Source: Mucilaginibacter sp. MD40 (GTDB lineage: Bacteria; Bacteroidota; Bacteroidia; Sphingobacteriales; Sphingobacteriaceae). From it: a stretch of 64,000 nucleotides of DNA. The notes under the pieces are model-generated. The model ran no database searches. It was given only the letters and a program-made list of their open reading frames with translations, and was not told the origin of the DNA. Positions within the stretch are counted from its first letter, which is position 1; every line of letters starts with the position of its first letter. The stretch lies in assembly GCF_002288635.1 (NCBI RefSeq), contig NZ_NRSW01000001.1:1395522-1459521 (forward strand), in the 5' to 3' direction. Made by a program: the position numbers and the translations under genes. Of this stretch, positions 18,330-26,333 are shown piece by piece.

Positions 18330-19031
18330 ATGCGTAAAGCTTCTATTGCCAAAAAAATAATGATCCTGGTAGCCATATTAGCGCTACCGGGATTTTTATA
18401 TTATTTACTAACCGCAAAAGGGAAAAACCGCTATAAGCCACTTCCTTTTTACGGCCCTAAGCAGGTGGCTGCTACCGGGCATAAATTTCATGGTAAGTAT
18501 ATACCCGATACCATCTATCATAAATTAAGCGACTTTAAATTAACCGACCAGAACGGCAAAGAAGTATCGTTTAAAAACTTTGATAAAAAGATATTCATTG
18601 CTAACTTTTTTTATACCGGTTGTCCCACTGTTTGCAGCGCGGTAAATAAGAACGTGAGCGAACTGGTTTACGCTTACCGGAAAAACCCTATGGTATATTT
18701 CCTTACCATAACTGTTAACCCGGATAAGGATAAGCCCGCTGTGCTGAAACAATACGCGCGACAGTTTGAAGCTACCAATAAGTGGCTGTTTCTTACTGGC
18801 GATAACACAGCTATATATAACTTAGCCCGTAAAGGCTTTTTGGTTGATGCCCTGAAGGTACCGGGTAAGGATGAGTTTATTTACAGTGATAAACTGATAC
18901 TAATAGACGCTGAAAAGCGCATACGCGGTTACTATGCAGGTGCCAGCAATGCCGACATTACCAAGCTTAACGACGAGATAAAGGTGCAGATCGCCGAAGA
19001 GCTGCGCAAGGTGGATAAAGCGCTATATTAG
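18330..19031 (+). CDS. SCO1/SenC-family copper chaperone with altered metal site
   Basis: 233 residues: an N-terminal membrane anchor (about 10-28), then a thioredoxin-like periplasmic domain. The copper-binding Cys pair is intact (CPTVC, Cys98 and Cys102). The third ligand, a His in a segment normally reading I-H-S-D, is replaced by Tyr185 (EFIYSDKLILID, codon TAC at 18882-18884). SCO proteins metallate the CuA site of subunit II or reduce its cysteines. With the His missing, thiol reduction or an altered copper site is possible. The operon position right after the oxidase subunits fits an assembly role. Confidence 0.88.
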   Translation: MRKASIAKKIMILVAILALPGFLYYLLTAKGKNRYKPLPFYGPKQVAATGHKFHGKYIPDTIYHKLSDFKLTDQNGKEVSFKNFDKKIFIANFFYTGCPTVCSAVNKNVSELVYAYRKNPMVYFLTITVNPDKDKPAVLKQYARQFEATNKWLFLTGDNTAIYNLARKGFLVDALKVPGKDEFIYSDKLILIDAEKRIRGYYAGASNADITKLNDEIKVQIAEELRKVDKALY

Positions 19032-19118
19032 AGCCAAGATATTAGAATCAAGAGGCAAGACAAAGCTTCGATATTTATTATAGAATCTTGATTCTTGTAT
19101 CTTGATTCTTGAATCTAC
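19032..19118. repeat. Intergenic inverted/direct repeat (AATCAAGA / TCTTGATTCT)
   Basis: TTAGAATCAAGA near 19042-19053 is matched by inverted copies GAATCTTGATTCTTG and TCTTGATTCTTGAATC downstream (19083-19114). The words are repeated in tandem on the right arm. It resembles the small palindromic repeats at the other gaps in this window and contains no gene. Confidence 0.55.
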
Positions 19119-19124
19119 AATAAC

Positions 19125-19700
19125 ATGACTGATAAATTCATATTCCGATTTGTTGCCGGCATAACCATATTTGTTATTGCCGTGGTAATTGTACTTAACC
19201 GTCATTTAATACCGGGCCCGGCCACGCCGCCAGCCTTTACGCCATATTTGCCCTTGCTCAATGCCATTTTAAATGGTACATGCAGTGTGCTGTTAATGGT
19301 ATCGCTGTATTACATTAAGCAGGGAAATATTACTATGCACAAGCGCATTAATATTCTTACGTTCTGCTTGTCTTCGTTATTCCTGGTATCGTACATCCTG
19401 TTCCATTATTTAATGCGTAACGATACACTTTACGGAGATGCCAATGGCGATGGCGTATTGAACGAGGCTGAAAGGGCTATCGCAGGTACATCACGCAAGG
19501 TATACCTGGCAATATTGGTTCCGCACATTGTATTAGCGGCAGGTGTGTTGCCTTTAATATTGCTGAGTTTCTACCGCGGTTTACAAATGCAGGTAGAAAA
19601 ACATAAGAAATTAGTTAGATGGACGTTTCCTTTATGGTTATTCGTCACAATATCTGGTGTCATCGTATATTTGATGATCAAACCGTATTACCACTTTTAA
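19125..19700 (+). CDS. DUF420 membrane protein with an EF-hand-like loop
   Basis: 191 residues with about five helices and the DUF420 features GTCSVLLMVSLYYIKQGNI and MHKRINI (about 51-76), and a conserved HIVLA near the end. DUF420 proteins stand beside oxidase assembly genes (CtaM-like) and are thought to aid oxidase maturation. An inserted loop has the sequence DANGDGVLNEAE (105-116), a canonical twelve-residue EF-hand calcium loop with Asp1, Asn3, Asp5, Gly6, Asn9 and Glu12. I do not know this loop as a standard part of DUF420. Confidence 0.85.
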   Translation: MTDKFIFRFVAGITIFVIAVVIVLNRHLIPGPATPPAFTPYLPLLNAILNGTCSVLLMVSLYYIKQGNITMHKRINILTFCLSSLFLVSYILFHYLMRNDTLYGDANGDGVLNEAERAIAGTSRKVYLAILVPHIVLAAGVLPLILLSFYRGLQMQVEKHKKLVRWTFPLWLFVTISGVIVYLMIKPYYHF

Positions 19701-19713
19701 CAGGTTGAAGAAA

Positions 19714-19992
19714 ATGAAAAAGAGCCTTAGATTTTTATACCTGCTGTTAGCCTTCGGGTTAATGGTAACCTCAACTGTAAACGTAAAAGCCCAATGCGCG
19801 GCATGTACGGCAGCAGTAGAAACCAATGCCAAAAGTGGCGATGGCGCTACTCATGGTTTAAATAATGGCATTATGTATTTGCTTGCTGCACCGTATCTTG
19901 CTGTGGCTGTGCTGGGCGTGATCTGGTACAAAAAGTACCGCCGTAAAAATGTAGACCTTAATATGCGCGGCGAGAAGTTTAATTTAAATTAA
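19714..19992 (+). CDS. Small membrane protein of the oxidase cluster
   Basis: 92 residues from the ATG at 19714 (a TTG three codons upstream is also in frame). A signal peptide (to about Ala27) is followed by a short periplasmic segment with two cysteines (CAAC) and one membrane helix (about 49-68), then a basic cytoplasmic tail. It is at the end of the respiratory cluster, 13 bases after the DUF420 gene, so an oxidase assembly or accessory role is likely. The CxxC could bind metal or form a disulfide. No function is assigned to this type of protein that I know. Confidence 0.7.
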   Translation: MKKSLRFLYLLLAFGLMVTSTVNVKAQCAACTAAVETNAKSGDGATHGLNNGIMYLLAAPYLAVAVLGVIWYKKYRRKNVDLNMRGEKFNLN

Positions 19993-20013
19993 GCAGTACA
20001 CACATCATCTGCC

Positions 20014-20676
20014 ATGCTACAATCACAAACACTCGCTTTTTTAAAAGACCTTGCTGACAATAACAACCGTGATTGGTTTCAGGCCAATAAGGACCGTTAC
20101 GATCAGTCGCGTGAAGATGTGCTGGCATTTACTTCAAAAGTGATAGCCGGCCTACACAGTATTGACCCGGCCATCAGCCCGGACCTTGACCCTAAAAAGT
20201 GTGTGATGCGTATTTACCGCGATATACGTTTCAGCAAAAATAAACTGCCCTATAAAAATAACTTTGGCGTAAGCCTGCCTACCCAGGGCAACAAGAATGG
20301 CGGTGTGGAGTATTACCTGCATATACAGCCGGGCAAGTCGTTCATTGCCGGGGGCTACTGGATGCCTGAGGCAGACCACCTCAAGGCTATCCGCCAGGAG
20401 ATCGACTATAACGCTGCAGACCTTAAGAAGATCATTGATGATAAAGAGTTTGTTAAGCTATTTGGTGATTTCAGGGGGCAGGAACAACTAAAAACCAATC
20501 CCAAGGGCTACGATGCCGATAACGAGAATATCGACTTACTGAAATTAAAAAGCTTTATAGCCTGGCATAACTTAACCGATAAAGAAATTACCGGGAAAAA
20601 CGCTGTAAAAGAAATAACAGATGTTTGCAGTAAAATATATCCTTTAAATGTTTTCCTGCTTAACGCGCTGGCATAA
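20014..20676 (+). CDS. DUF2461/TIGR02453 family protein
   Basis: 220 residues, the full length of the TIGR02453 (DUF2461) family. Family segments are TLAFLKDLADNNNRDWFQANKDRYD (about 6-30), RIYRDIRFSKNKLPYKNNFG (about 65-84) and YLHIQPGKSFIAGGYWMPE (about 100-118). The biochemical role of the family is unknown. It is a soluble protein. It follows the oxidase cluster on the same strand with a 21-base gap and may be co-transcribed. Confidence 0.9.
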   Translation: MLQSQTLAFLKDLADNNNRDWFQANKDRYDQSREDVLAFTSKVIAGLHSIDPAISPDLDPKKCVMRIYRDIRFSKNKLPYKNNFGVSLPTQGNKNGGVEYYLHIQPGKSFIAGGYWMPEADHLKAIRQEIDYNAADLKKIIDDKEFVKLFGDFRGQEQLKTNPKGYDADNENIDLLKLKSFIAWHNLTDKEITGKNAVKEITDVCSKIYPLNVFLLNALA

Positions 20677-20694
20677 CACCTTAACTTTTAAACT

Positions 20695-21504
20695 ATGAAA
20701 TTCAGACATGTATTTTTCGCCGTTGTGCTTGTTGCCGCGGCACTGCAATCGTGCGTGGTAATGTCGCCCAAAAAGCATAAGGCCCTGCTGGCCGAGCGTG
20801 ATTCACTATCAGCCCGTACAGCAACGCTGGAGAACCAGGTGGCAGGCCTTGTGGCTGATACCGCGCGTATACGCCGGGAATTGGCTCAGCTAAGATCTAA
20901 CTACGCCTCGCTTAACAGTAATTACAATGCAAGCTCGTCAAAAGTAACTCAGCTATCCAGCGATCTGCAAAAGCGCGAAGCTCGTTTAAAGGAAGTGGAA
21001 GAAATACTGCGCAAACGTGATGAGGCCACTAACGCGCTAAAGGAAAAACTGCAGAAAGCGCTGCTGGGTTTCCAGCAAAGCGGTTTAACGGTTGATATTC
21101 GTAACGGCAAAGTATACGTTTCGCTTACGGATAAATTGCTTTTCCCATCAGGTAGTATTGTTATTGACGAAAAGGGTAAGCAGGCGCTTAAACAACTGGC
21201 AGCGGTCTTGAACAAAGAACCGGATATCAACATCGCGGTTGAAGGCCATACCGATAACAAGAAGATAAAAAATCTTGGGCAGATAAAAGATAACTGGGAC
21301 CTGAGCGTGCTGCGCGCTACATCGGTTACCCGCTATCTTACCGAAACGGAAAATGTTGACCCTCACCGTTTAACCGCTACCGGTAAAGGCGAGTTCCAGC
21401 CGATTGATACTTCTGAAACTCCTGAAGCGCTATCTAAAAACAGGCGTATAGAGATTGTACTTTCCCCTCGATTGGATGAATTGTATAACCTCATTAGTAA
21501 ATAA
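20695..21504 (+). CDS. OmpA-family lipoprotein with coiled coil
   Basis: 269 residues. The lipobox LQSC gives a lipidated Cys20. Residues about 30-125 are a heptad-like, highly charged coiled coil. The OmpA C-terminal peptidoglycan-binding domain (about 145-260) shows the EGHTDNKKI motif, the NWDLSVLRATSV segment and the closing NRRIEIVLSPR with the diaminopimelate-binding Arg. It should link the outer membrane to peptidoglycan. A strong terminator follows the stop codon. Confidence 0.92.
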   Translation: MKFRHVFFAVVLVAAALQSCVVMSPKKHKALLAERDSLSARTATLENQVAGLVADTARIRRELAQLRSNYASLNSNYNASSSKVTQLSSDLQKREARLKEVEEILRKRDEATNALKEKLQKALLGFQQSGLTVDIRNGKVYVSLTDKLLFPSGSIVIDEKGKQALKQLAAVLNKEPDINIAVEGHTDNKKIKNLGQIKDNWDLSVLRATSVTRYLTETENVDPHRLTATGKGEFQPIDTSETPEALSKNRRIEIVLSPRLDELYNLISK

Positions 21505-21507
21505 CAC

Positions 21508-21545
21508 AAAAAGTCCCTCCCAAAAAATGTGAGGGACTTTTTTGT
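21508..21545 (+). terminator. Rho-independent terminator after the OmpA lipoprotein gene
   Basis: AAAAAGTCCCTC (21508-21519) pairs with GAGGGACTTTTT (21531-21542) and runs into further T residues. It is a perfect twelve-base stem, usable on both strands. Confidence 0.9.
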
Positions 21546-21596
21546 TTGTAATACCTTTGCCCTTAGCTTAGCGCCAATCAATAAACTTAAATAGCT

Positions 21597-22433
21597 ATGT
21601 TAAAGATCGACAGCCACCAGCACTTTTGGCTTTATGACGCGGGTAGGCACGCCTGGATAAATGACGATATGCAGGTATGCCGGCGTGATTTTTTACCTGC
21701 CGATCTGCAGCCACTGCTGGCTGAGAATAATATTGCAGGCTGTGTAGCTGTACAGGCCGACCAGACAATTACCGAGAATGATTTTTTGTTGGGGCTTGCG
21801 CAACATAACAGTTTCATCAAAGGCGTGGTAGGTTGGGTTGACCTTAAGGATCCCGTGGCCGAAGAAAGCTTACAACATTACCAGGAGATAAAGCTCATGA
21901 AAGGTTTTCGCCATGTTTTACAGGGGGAGCCTGATGACCGCTATATGCTTCACCCGGATTTTATGCGAGGGGTAGGTTTGCTTGAGCGATATGGCTTTAC
22001 TTATGATATACTCATTTTTCCGAGGCACCTGACGTTTGCCGCCGAATTGGTAAAGGCTTTTCCGAACCAGCGTTTTGTGCTAGACCATTTGGCAAAGCCG
22101 TTTATTAAGGCAGAGGAGATAACGCAGTGGCAAACAGACATTATCCAACTGGCGCAATATGAAAATGTGAGCTGCAAAATATCCGGTATGGTTACCGAAG
22201 CCGACTGGAACCATTGGCAGCCTGCCGATTTTGATCCTTATATGGATATAGTTTTTAACGCCTTTGGTGCCGAAAGGGTAATGTATGGTTCCGACTGGCC
22301 GGTGTGTAATGTGGCCGGGGGCTATAACAAGGTTTTCGCCCTGGCGGATAATTATGTTAAAAAGCTAAGCCAGCACGAGCAGGAACGCTTCTGGGGTTTA
22401 AATGCTATTAACTTTTATCAACTGCAGGTGTAG
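21597..22433 (+). CDS. Amidohydrolase (fuconolactonase-like lactonase)
   Basis: 278 residues, TIM-barrel amidohydrolase of the Amidohydro_2 type (L-fuconolactonase, 4-sulfomuconolactonase and 2-pyrone-4,6-dicarboxylate hydrolase relatives). The metal motif HQH (His7, His9), FRHVLQGE (about 102-109), a strand-6 His (LDHLAKP) and YGSDWPVC with the catalytic Asp near 233 are visible. It probably opens a sugar or aromatic lactone in the cytoplasm; the substrate cannot be named. It stands alone on its transcript: upstream is a terminator and downstream a convergent permease gene that overlaps its end by 26 bases. Confidence 0.85.
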   Translation: MLKIDSHQHFWLYDAGRHAWINDDMQVCRRDFLPADLQPLLAENNIAGCVAVQADQTITENDFLLGLAQHNSFIKGVVGWVDLKDPVAEESLQHYQEIKLMKGFRHVLQGEPDDRYMLHPDFMRGVGLLERYGFTYDILIFPRHLTFAAELVKAFPNQRFVLDHLAKPFIKAEEITQWQTDIIQLAQYENVSCKISGMVTEADWNHWQPADFDPYMDIVFNAFGAERVMYGSDWPVCNVAGGYNKVFALADNYVKKLSQHEQERFWGLNAINFYQLQV

Positions 22434-23766
22434 GCTTGTAAGGCCATTCCTTTTTTAATTTTGCTTTGCAAAAGTAAACCACTATGCCAATAGATATTGC
22501 GCTTAAACCACCCGCTACCATATGCCAGCCGGTTGAAATGAGTATACCTATCCATATCAGTATCGCTAAAAATATGGGTATGGGGAACAGCGGCATCTTA
22601 TAGGGAAAAACCGCATCGCTTTTTCTGCGGCGCAGCAGGTACAGGCCAAAGGCCTGGGCTATAAATTGCACTACAATGCGCATGGCCAATATAGCGCTGA
22701 TTACATCGCCCAGCTTAAACAGCAGGCTAAATATAAAAGCGATACCTCCTAAAACCAGTAAAGAAACATAGGGGAAATGCTTGGTAGGATGCAGCCTGGC
22801 AAATATCCTGAAAAAAGCGCCGTCGGCAGCGGCGGCGTAAGGGATACGGCTATAACCCAATGTAGCCGAAAATACAGATGAGAACGCTACCAGCAAAACA
22901 AGGCAGGTCACAATTTTCGCCGCGGTATCTCCGGCCAGTCGCTCCATAAAGTCGCTTATCACAAACTGGCTGTCCTTAGCCTGGTGCCAGGGTATTACAC
23001 TTACAACGCTTACATTCATCAGCATATACAAAATGGCTATGCCCGCAATGGACAGGAACATGCTTCGGGGAATGTTACGGCCGGGGTTAATAATTTCACC
23101 ACCCAGGTGGCAAACATTATAGTAGCCCAGGTAGCTGTAAACGCTTTTTACGCTGGCAAAACCTATGGCTGCTACAAAGCCGTAATTCAATGTAAGCCCA
23201 TCATTAATGTGTTTAATGGGCGAAAGGAAATTGCCATGCAGCAAGCCCCCGCCAATGATCCATAGCATGGTCACCAAAACGCCTATCCACAATATCATGC
23301 TTATTTTGCCGATTGATTCTATACGGCGGTAAAGCAGCGCGATAATACTAATGACCACACCGCCGCTAACCAGCTTAGATGCTATTGGCGACAATGGCAG
23401 CAAATAAGATAAGTACGACGCGAAGCCAATAGCCGCCGAAGCGATCACGAGGGGCGCCTGTATCATGGTTTGCCATACAAACAAAAAGCTCATGAGGCGG
23501 CCAAGCTTTTGTTTGCCATAGGTTTCTTTCAGGAAATTGTAGGAGCCACCCGCCATAGGGTACGCCGCGCCTAATTCGCTCCATACCATCGCGTCGATAA
23601 AAGAAAGCAGGGCACCAGCGAGCCAGGCATATAAGAACCACGGCCCGTTCATCATATGAATGACCATGGGTAACGTAATGAATGGGCCTATGCCCACCAT
23701 ATCGGTCATGTTTATTGCAGTGGCTTGTATTAGGCTAAGGCGCCGTGCCAGTGAGTTTTCAGCCAT
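22408..23766 (-). CDS. APC-family amino acid permease
   Basis: 452 residues with about twelve hydrophobic helices. The first helix has the family segment MVGIGPFITLPMVI (about 23-36), and the LWIGVLVTMLW and GFASVKSVYSYLGYYNVCHLGGEIINPGRNIPRS regions (the latter around 205-240) are classic APC/LAT permease marks. It is an inner-membrane symporter for an amino acid or related cation; substrate unknown. It is convergent with, and overlaps by 26 bases, the amidohydrolase gene, so each could use the other's end as an antisense stop. Confidence 0.88.
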   Translation of the reverse strand: MAENSLARRLSLIQATAINMTDMVGIGPFITLPMVIHMMNGPWFLYAWLAGALLSFIDAMVWSELGAAYPMAGGSYNFLKETYGKQKLGRLMSFLFVWQTMIQAPLVIASAAIGFASYLSYLLPLSPIASKLVSGGVVISIIALLYRRIESIGKISMILWIGVLVTMLWIIGGGLLHGNFLSPIKHINDGLTLNYGFVAAIGFASVKSVYSYLGYYNVCHLGGEIINPGRNIPRSMFLSIAGIAILYMLMNVSVVSVIPWHQAKDSQFVISDFMERLAGDTAAKIVTCLVLLVAFSSVFSATLGYSRIPYAAAADGAFFRIFARLHPTKHFPYVSLLVLGGIAFIFSLLFKLGDVISAILAMRIVVQFIAQAFGLYLLRRRKSDAVFPYKMPLFPIPIFLAILIWIGILISTGWHMVAGGLSAISIGIVVYFCKAKLKKEWPYKPTPAVDKS

Positions 23767-24022
23767 TGCTAAGGGTACCAGTTAATTTTACAAAAATACA
23801 GTTATGCGCTAAGTGCAGAAATTGATTAGGTCAGGCTTATGTAATCACTTGTCGGCGGTTTTCTACTCACATTACTGTGTTTTTGTAACATGCTGTTTAC
23901 AAATATTTTAAATACTCTAATGTGTGTAACAAGTGTGTTGGTTTAACAATAATTAACACTTGTTTTTAGTGTTCATCAACTACCAACGCTGACATTTATC
24001 GGCGTAAAAACATAGCATTTGT

Positions 24023-25375
24023 ATGAAACATATCATTACCCGTTTTAATTTATTACTCCTGGCCCTGGCAATTTGTTTTGCGGCATGCAATAAAGGTACC
24101 TCTGAGCAGCTGGTATTACCCCAGATAACCACCAATGACGTGATTGTTGATGCCTCGGGCACACAAGCCTGGACAGGCGGCCTGGTCACCAGCCAAAATG
24201 CGCTGGTTACGGAATTTGGCATTTGCTACAGCACGGCCAACCAGCAACCCACTACCGCCGATAACAAGGTAGTTGGAAACTTAAATTCGCACTCTTTTGT
24301 GGTAACCTTAAAAGGCCTTACACCAGGCACCACTTATTACGCCCGGGCTTATGCCAGTAACAGCAGTGGTGCCTCATACGGCAGTGTAATACAATTTAAA
24401 ACAGGTACTGTCGCACCGGCATACGGCACGGTAACAACCTTTGCCGGTTCTATCGCCGGTTATGCTGATGGCAGCGGCCTATCAGCTTTGTTTAACAATC
24501 CGCTTGGTACAGTAGTAGATGCGGCTGGTAACCTGTATGTAAGCGATAGTTATAATTGCAGTATTCGTAAAATTACACCAGATGGCATGGTTACTACCAT
24601 AGCGGGTTCGGGTAGTATTGGCGGCGCAAATGGCACCGAAACCGGGGCATCTTTTTACGCGCCTGCCGGTTTGGCGATAGATGCCGCGGGCAACCTGTAT
24701 GTGGCCGATTTGGGTAACAACCTTATCCGTAAGGTAACACCCGCAGGCGTAGTTACTACCTTTGCTGGCAGCGGTAATGCCGGCTACACAGATGCTACAG
24801 GTACGGATGCAAGCTTTAGTGCCCCATCAGCATTAGCTATGGGCAGCGATGGTAGCCTGTATGTAGCCGATAGCGGTACCGGCCTTATCCGTAAAGTTAC
24901 GCCCGGTGGTGTGGTAACCACCCTGGCGGGTAATCATACGCAGGGGTATACCAACGCTGTGGGTACCAGTGCTTCTTTTAACAGCCCGAGTGGTATAGCT
25001 ATTGATGCCACAGGTAATATTTACGTGGCTGAACCTCAAAATCGTGCTATCCGTAAGATTGCCACAGATAACACTGTAACTACTTTTGCAGGTGGCCCCG
25101 ATTCTACTGTAGCGGCTCCGATAGGAGTGCCACAGGCCATTGCGATAGATGCTGCCAATAATATGTTTATCACAGACGGCAACGGCCGAGTGCTGGAGAT
25201 CAATAAAGATCATGTACTGTCAGTTGTGGCAGGCTCAAATGCTACAGGCACTACAGATGGCGTAGGCAGCAACGCTATGTTTAGTTCTCCTGCGGGTATA
25301 GTAGTGGGCACCAACGGTATTATTTATGTAGCCGATATGAATAATAACCGTATACGGAAGATTAAGCAACAATAG
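24023..25375 (+). CDS. Surface lipoprotein with Fn3-like domain and NHL-repeat propeller
   Basis: 450 residues. The lipobox FAAC gives a lipidated Cys22. Residues about 35-130 form a fibronectin III-like domain (LTPGTTYYARAYASNSSGASYG). From about 140 to the end there are five to six NHL repeats, each with a pattern such as GLAIDAAGNLYVADLGNN-IRK-TP and TFAGSGNAGYTDATG, forming a beta-propeller. Such proteins bind glycans or proteins, or are scaffold parts; no catalytic motif is seen. A hairpin AACACT-TGTTTTT-AGTGTT at 23955-23973 lies upstream of the start. Confidence 0.85.
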   Translation: MKHIITRFNLLLLALAICFAACNKGTSEQLVLPQITTNDVIVDASGTQAWTGGLVTSQNALVTEFGICYSTANQQPTTADNKVVGNLNSHSFVVTLKGLTPGTTYYARAYASNSSGASYGSVIQFKTGTVAPAYGTVTTFAGSIAGYADGSGLSALFNNPLGTVVDAAGNLYVSDSYNCSIRKITPDGMVTTIAGSGSIGGANGTETGASFYAPAGLAIDAAGNLYVADLGNNLIRKVTPAGVVTTFAGSGNAGYTDATGTDASFSAPSALAMGSDGSLYVADSGTGLIRKVTPGGVVTTLAGNHTQGYTNAVGTSASFNSPSGIAIDATGNIYVAEPQNRAIRKIATDNTVTTFAGGPDSTVAAPIGVPQAIAIDAANNMFITDGNGRVLEINKDHVLSVVAGSNATGTTDGVGSNAMFSSPAGIVVGTNGIIYVADMNNNRIRKIKQQ

Positions 25376-25380
25376 TAAAA

Positions 25381-25417
25381 CCAAACAGGCTCCGTTTCAG
25401 CCGAGCCTGTTTGGTTT
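25381..25417. terminator. Bidirectional terminator between convergent genes
   Basis: CCAAACAGGCTC (25381-25392) pairs perfectly with GAGCCTGTTTGG (25403-25414), followed by TTTA. It serves the NHL lipoprotein gene on the plus strand and the phosphodiesterase gene on the minus strand. Confidence 0.85.
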
Positions 25418-25424
25418 ATAATAA

Positions 25425-26282
25425 TTATTTATGCAGATGCTTACTGCGTAAATATTGAAGCAGTTCTTTTGGCCGGTCTGTTTGTATAACAGCCGCGCCG
25501 TGGTTTATAAGCCAGTCCCAGCTATCCTTGGTATTGCCGTCCTCAACTGCCAGGTCATCTTCGTGCCCGGCGTTTAAAGAAGCCCATAAAGCGTTTAGCC
25601 AAACACGGGCGCCTGTACGGTTAATAAATTTATTATCTTTTAATACCGATGAGGTGTCGCTTTTAAAGTTGAGTTCAAAAGCCCACGGTTTCATGTGCTG
25701 CAGATAATCATTGATGTTAGCCCGGGCATCAGCTTTATCCAGGTTAACAACGGGCATATAAGTAATGCTGTCAATTAAACTGCCATAGCGCTGATGCAAC
25801 ATGGGGTAGGTAACTTCGGCTTTAAAAACAGCCTGTTTTAGCGTACCCGTTTCTTTCAATACGGCATAAGCTTCGCGGTAAAAAGGATAGCTTTTGTCCA
25901 GGTTAACCATTACCGGTTTTCCCTTCAATGCCAGCATTACCTCCTTAAAGGTAGGGATAGGGTTGCGGGTAACCCTGCCAAGCCCGTTTTTTAAACCAAA
26001 TTTACGCAGTTCGGCCAGAGTATAGTCAGACGGGCGGCCTTTACCATTGGTGGTTCGGTCAATGGTTTGGTCGTGCATAATAATGAGAACGCTGTCGCGG
26101 GTTTTGCCCAAGTCCAGCTCCACCATATCAACACCCATGGCGGCTGCGTTTTCAAATGCCCTCAACGAATTTTCGGGCGCGTTACGCCAGTCGCCGCGGT
26201 GAGCAGTAACCATAACAGTTTTTTGAGCAAATGCCTGCCCTGCACCTAAAAGCAATAAAATAAAAAAGGATCTGATTTTCAT
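25425..26282 (-). CDS. Glycerophosphodiester phosphodiesterase family protein (secreted)
   Basis: 285 residues. A signal peptide ends at about Ala19 (AFAQ). The GDPD TIM barrel shows HRG (His28-Gly30), the ELD metal motif (Glu55, Asp57) and the catalytic second His (HDQ, His70) with the following TNGKG loop, so all catalytic residues are in place. It would release glycerol 3-phosphate from glycerophosphodiesters or related headgroups in the periplasm or at the surface. It is the last gene of a SusC-SusD-GDPD set on the minus strand, 51 bases after SusD, which suggests uptake of phospholipid-derived or teichoic-like polymer products. Confidence 0.88.
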   Translation of the reverse strand: MKIRSFFILLLLGAGQAFAQKTVMVTAHRGDWRNAPENSLRAFENAAAMGVDMVELDLGKTRDSVLIIMHDQTIDRTTNGKGRPSDYTLAELRKFGLKNGLGRVTRNPIPTFKEVMLALKGKPVMVNLDKSYPFYREAYAVLKETGTLKQAVFKAEVTYPMLHQRYGSLIDSITYMPVVNLDKADARANINDYLQHMKPWAFELNFKSDTSSVLKDNKFINRTGARVWLNALWASLNAGHEDDLAVEDGNTKDSWDWLINHGAAVIQTDRPKELLQYLRSKHLHK

Positions 26283-26333
26283 ATATCGGTTATAAATAAA
26301 AAGGGGGATAAGAAAATCCCCCTTATGATAAAT

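Noticed and set aside
24023..25375. NHL lipoprotein as a SusE/SusF-type glycan binder for the SusC/SusD locus
   Set aside because: It is on the opposite strand with a terminator between and the fold is NHL/Fn3, so no link is shown.
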